Assembly: GCF_009026145.1 (NCBI RefSeq)
Contig: NZ_WBUE01000004.1
Location: forward strand, 1-64,000
Source of the DNA: Hyphomicrobium sp.
GTDB taxonomy: Bacteria; Pseudomonadota; Alphaproteobacteria; Rhizobiales; Hyphomicrobiaceae
DNA: 64,000 nucleotides
Reading direction: 5' to 3'
Made by a program: the position numbers and the translations under genes. Below the pieces are notes generated by a model, which was given only the letters and a program-made list of their open reading frames with translations, did no database searches and was not told where the DNA came from. Every line of letters starts with the position of its first letter. Positions within the stretch are counted from its first letter, which is position 1. Positions 63,797-64,000 of this stretch are shown here, one piece after another.

Positions 63797-64000
63797 TCAG
63801 GCGATGAGCCGTGCCAATAGAACGACGATGACGGCACCGACCGAGGCGGTGACGATCTCCGACAGGAATTTGTTGCCGATACCGAGGTCGATTTTCAGCG
63901 CGTCGAACAGATAGCCGCCGACGAAGGCGCCGATGATGCCGGTGATCAGGTAGCGCAAGAGACCCCCGCCGCCACCGAGCAGCAGCGAGGCGATGAAGCC
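63797..64000 (-). CDS. Second GlsB/YeaQ/YmgE family membrane protein (5' end outside window)
   Basis: The last 67 residues are visible: [36 protein letters not shown] and IVTASVGAVIVVLLARLIA before TGA. It is clearly paralogous to the protein at 63492-63761, with a shared GGGGGLLR / GGGGLIRD motif, so the two arose by tandem duplication or were paired early. The N-terminal helix lies beyond the window. Confidence 0.85.
   Translation of the reverse strand, partial: GFIASLLLGGGGGLLRYLITGIIGAFVGGYLFDALKIDLGIGNKFLSEIVTASVGAVIVVLLARLIA

Overview
Organism. The window is GC-rich DNA from an alphaproteobacterium, most likely of the order Hyphomicrobiales (Rhizobiales); a Hyphomicrobium-like genus is only a guess. 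The evidence is gene order (rpsF-rpsR-DUF2232-rplI-dnaB-alr-radA-cvpA-purF; tmk-holB-metG-tatD-MBL; dusB-ntrB-ntrC-ntrY-ntrX-dat-hfq-hflX; ispDF-cinA-ratA-lipA), the RGG-rich tail on ribosomal protein S6 and a Rhizobiales-type porin linker.

Layout. 0-9.9 kb: housekeeping genes on the + strand (ribosomal proteins, replicative helicase, alanine racemase, RadA, PurF, an SDR enzyme). 10-17.7 kb: housekeeping genes on the - strand (MBL hydrolase, TatD, MetRS, DNA polymerase III delta', thymidylate kinase, D,D-carboxypeptidase, RlpA). 18-19.7 kb: an MHYT-GGDEF diguanylate cyclase. 19.85-29.18 kb: a denitrification segment (nirK-nirV, nnrR, norCBQDEF and a small membrane protein) lying exactly between the 3' end of a tRNA-Ser gene and a 16-bp copy of that end, so probably a genomic island that has lost its integrase. 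29.2-37.2 kb: an accessory locus with an outer-membrane double barrel, an exported alpha/beta-hydrolase lacking its nucleophile serine, an exported fumarase/aspartase-superfamily lyase, a LysR regulator and a divergent DctA dicarboxylate carrier. 37.3-48.2 kb: a DEAD-box helicase, several small exported proteins, a TonB-dependent receptor paired with a MauG-like dihaem peroxidase, a Tat-exported deaminase and a CorA-like protein. 48.3-58.5 kb: hflX, hfq and the complete nitrogen two-component cluster. 58.6-64 kb: ispDF, a MarR regulator, cinA, a pentapeptide protein, ratA, lipA and two GlsB-type membrane proteins, the last cut by the window end.

How parts work together. NirK makes NO and NorCB reduces it to N2O; NorQ/D/E/F mature or support NorCB. 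Two TTG-N8-CAA palindromes, in front of nirK and norC, fit control by the NnrR encoded between them. In the 29-37 kb locus every enzyme is predicted to be exported and the only transporter is a C4-dicarboxylate symporter. This suggests that a substrate is split outside the cytoplasm to release fumarate, which DctA imports; this is the best candidate for an undescribed system.

Two families of dispersed intergenic repeats occur. A 72-78 bp CTAGTGT/ACACTAG palindrome sits between stop and start codons of co-directional genes, and three copies appear to supply the Shine-Dalgarno sequence of the next gene. A 150-170 bp CTGTCATC/GATGACAG repeat lies upstream of alr and downstream of the SDR gene.
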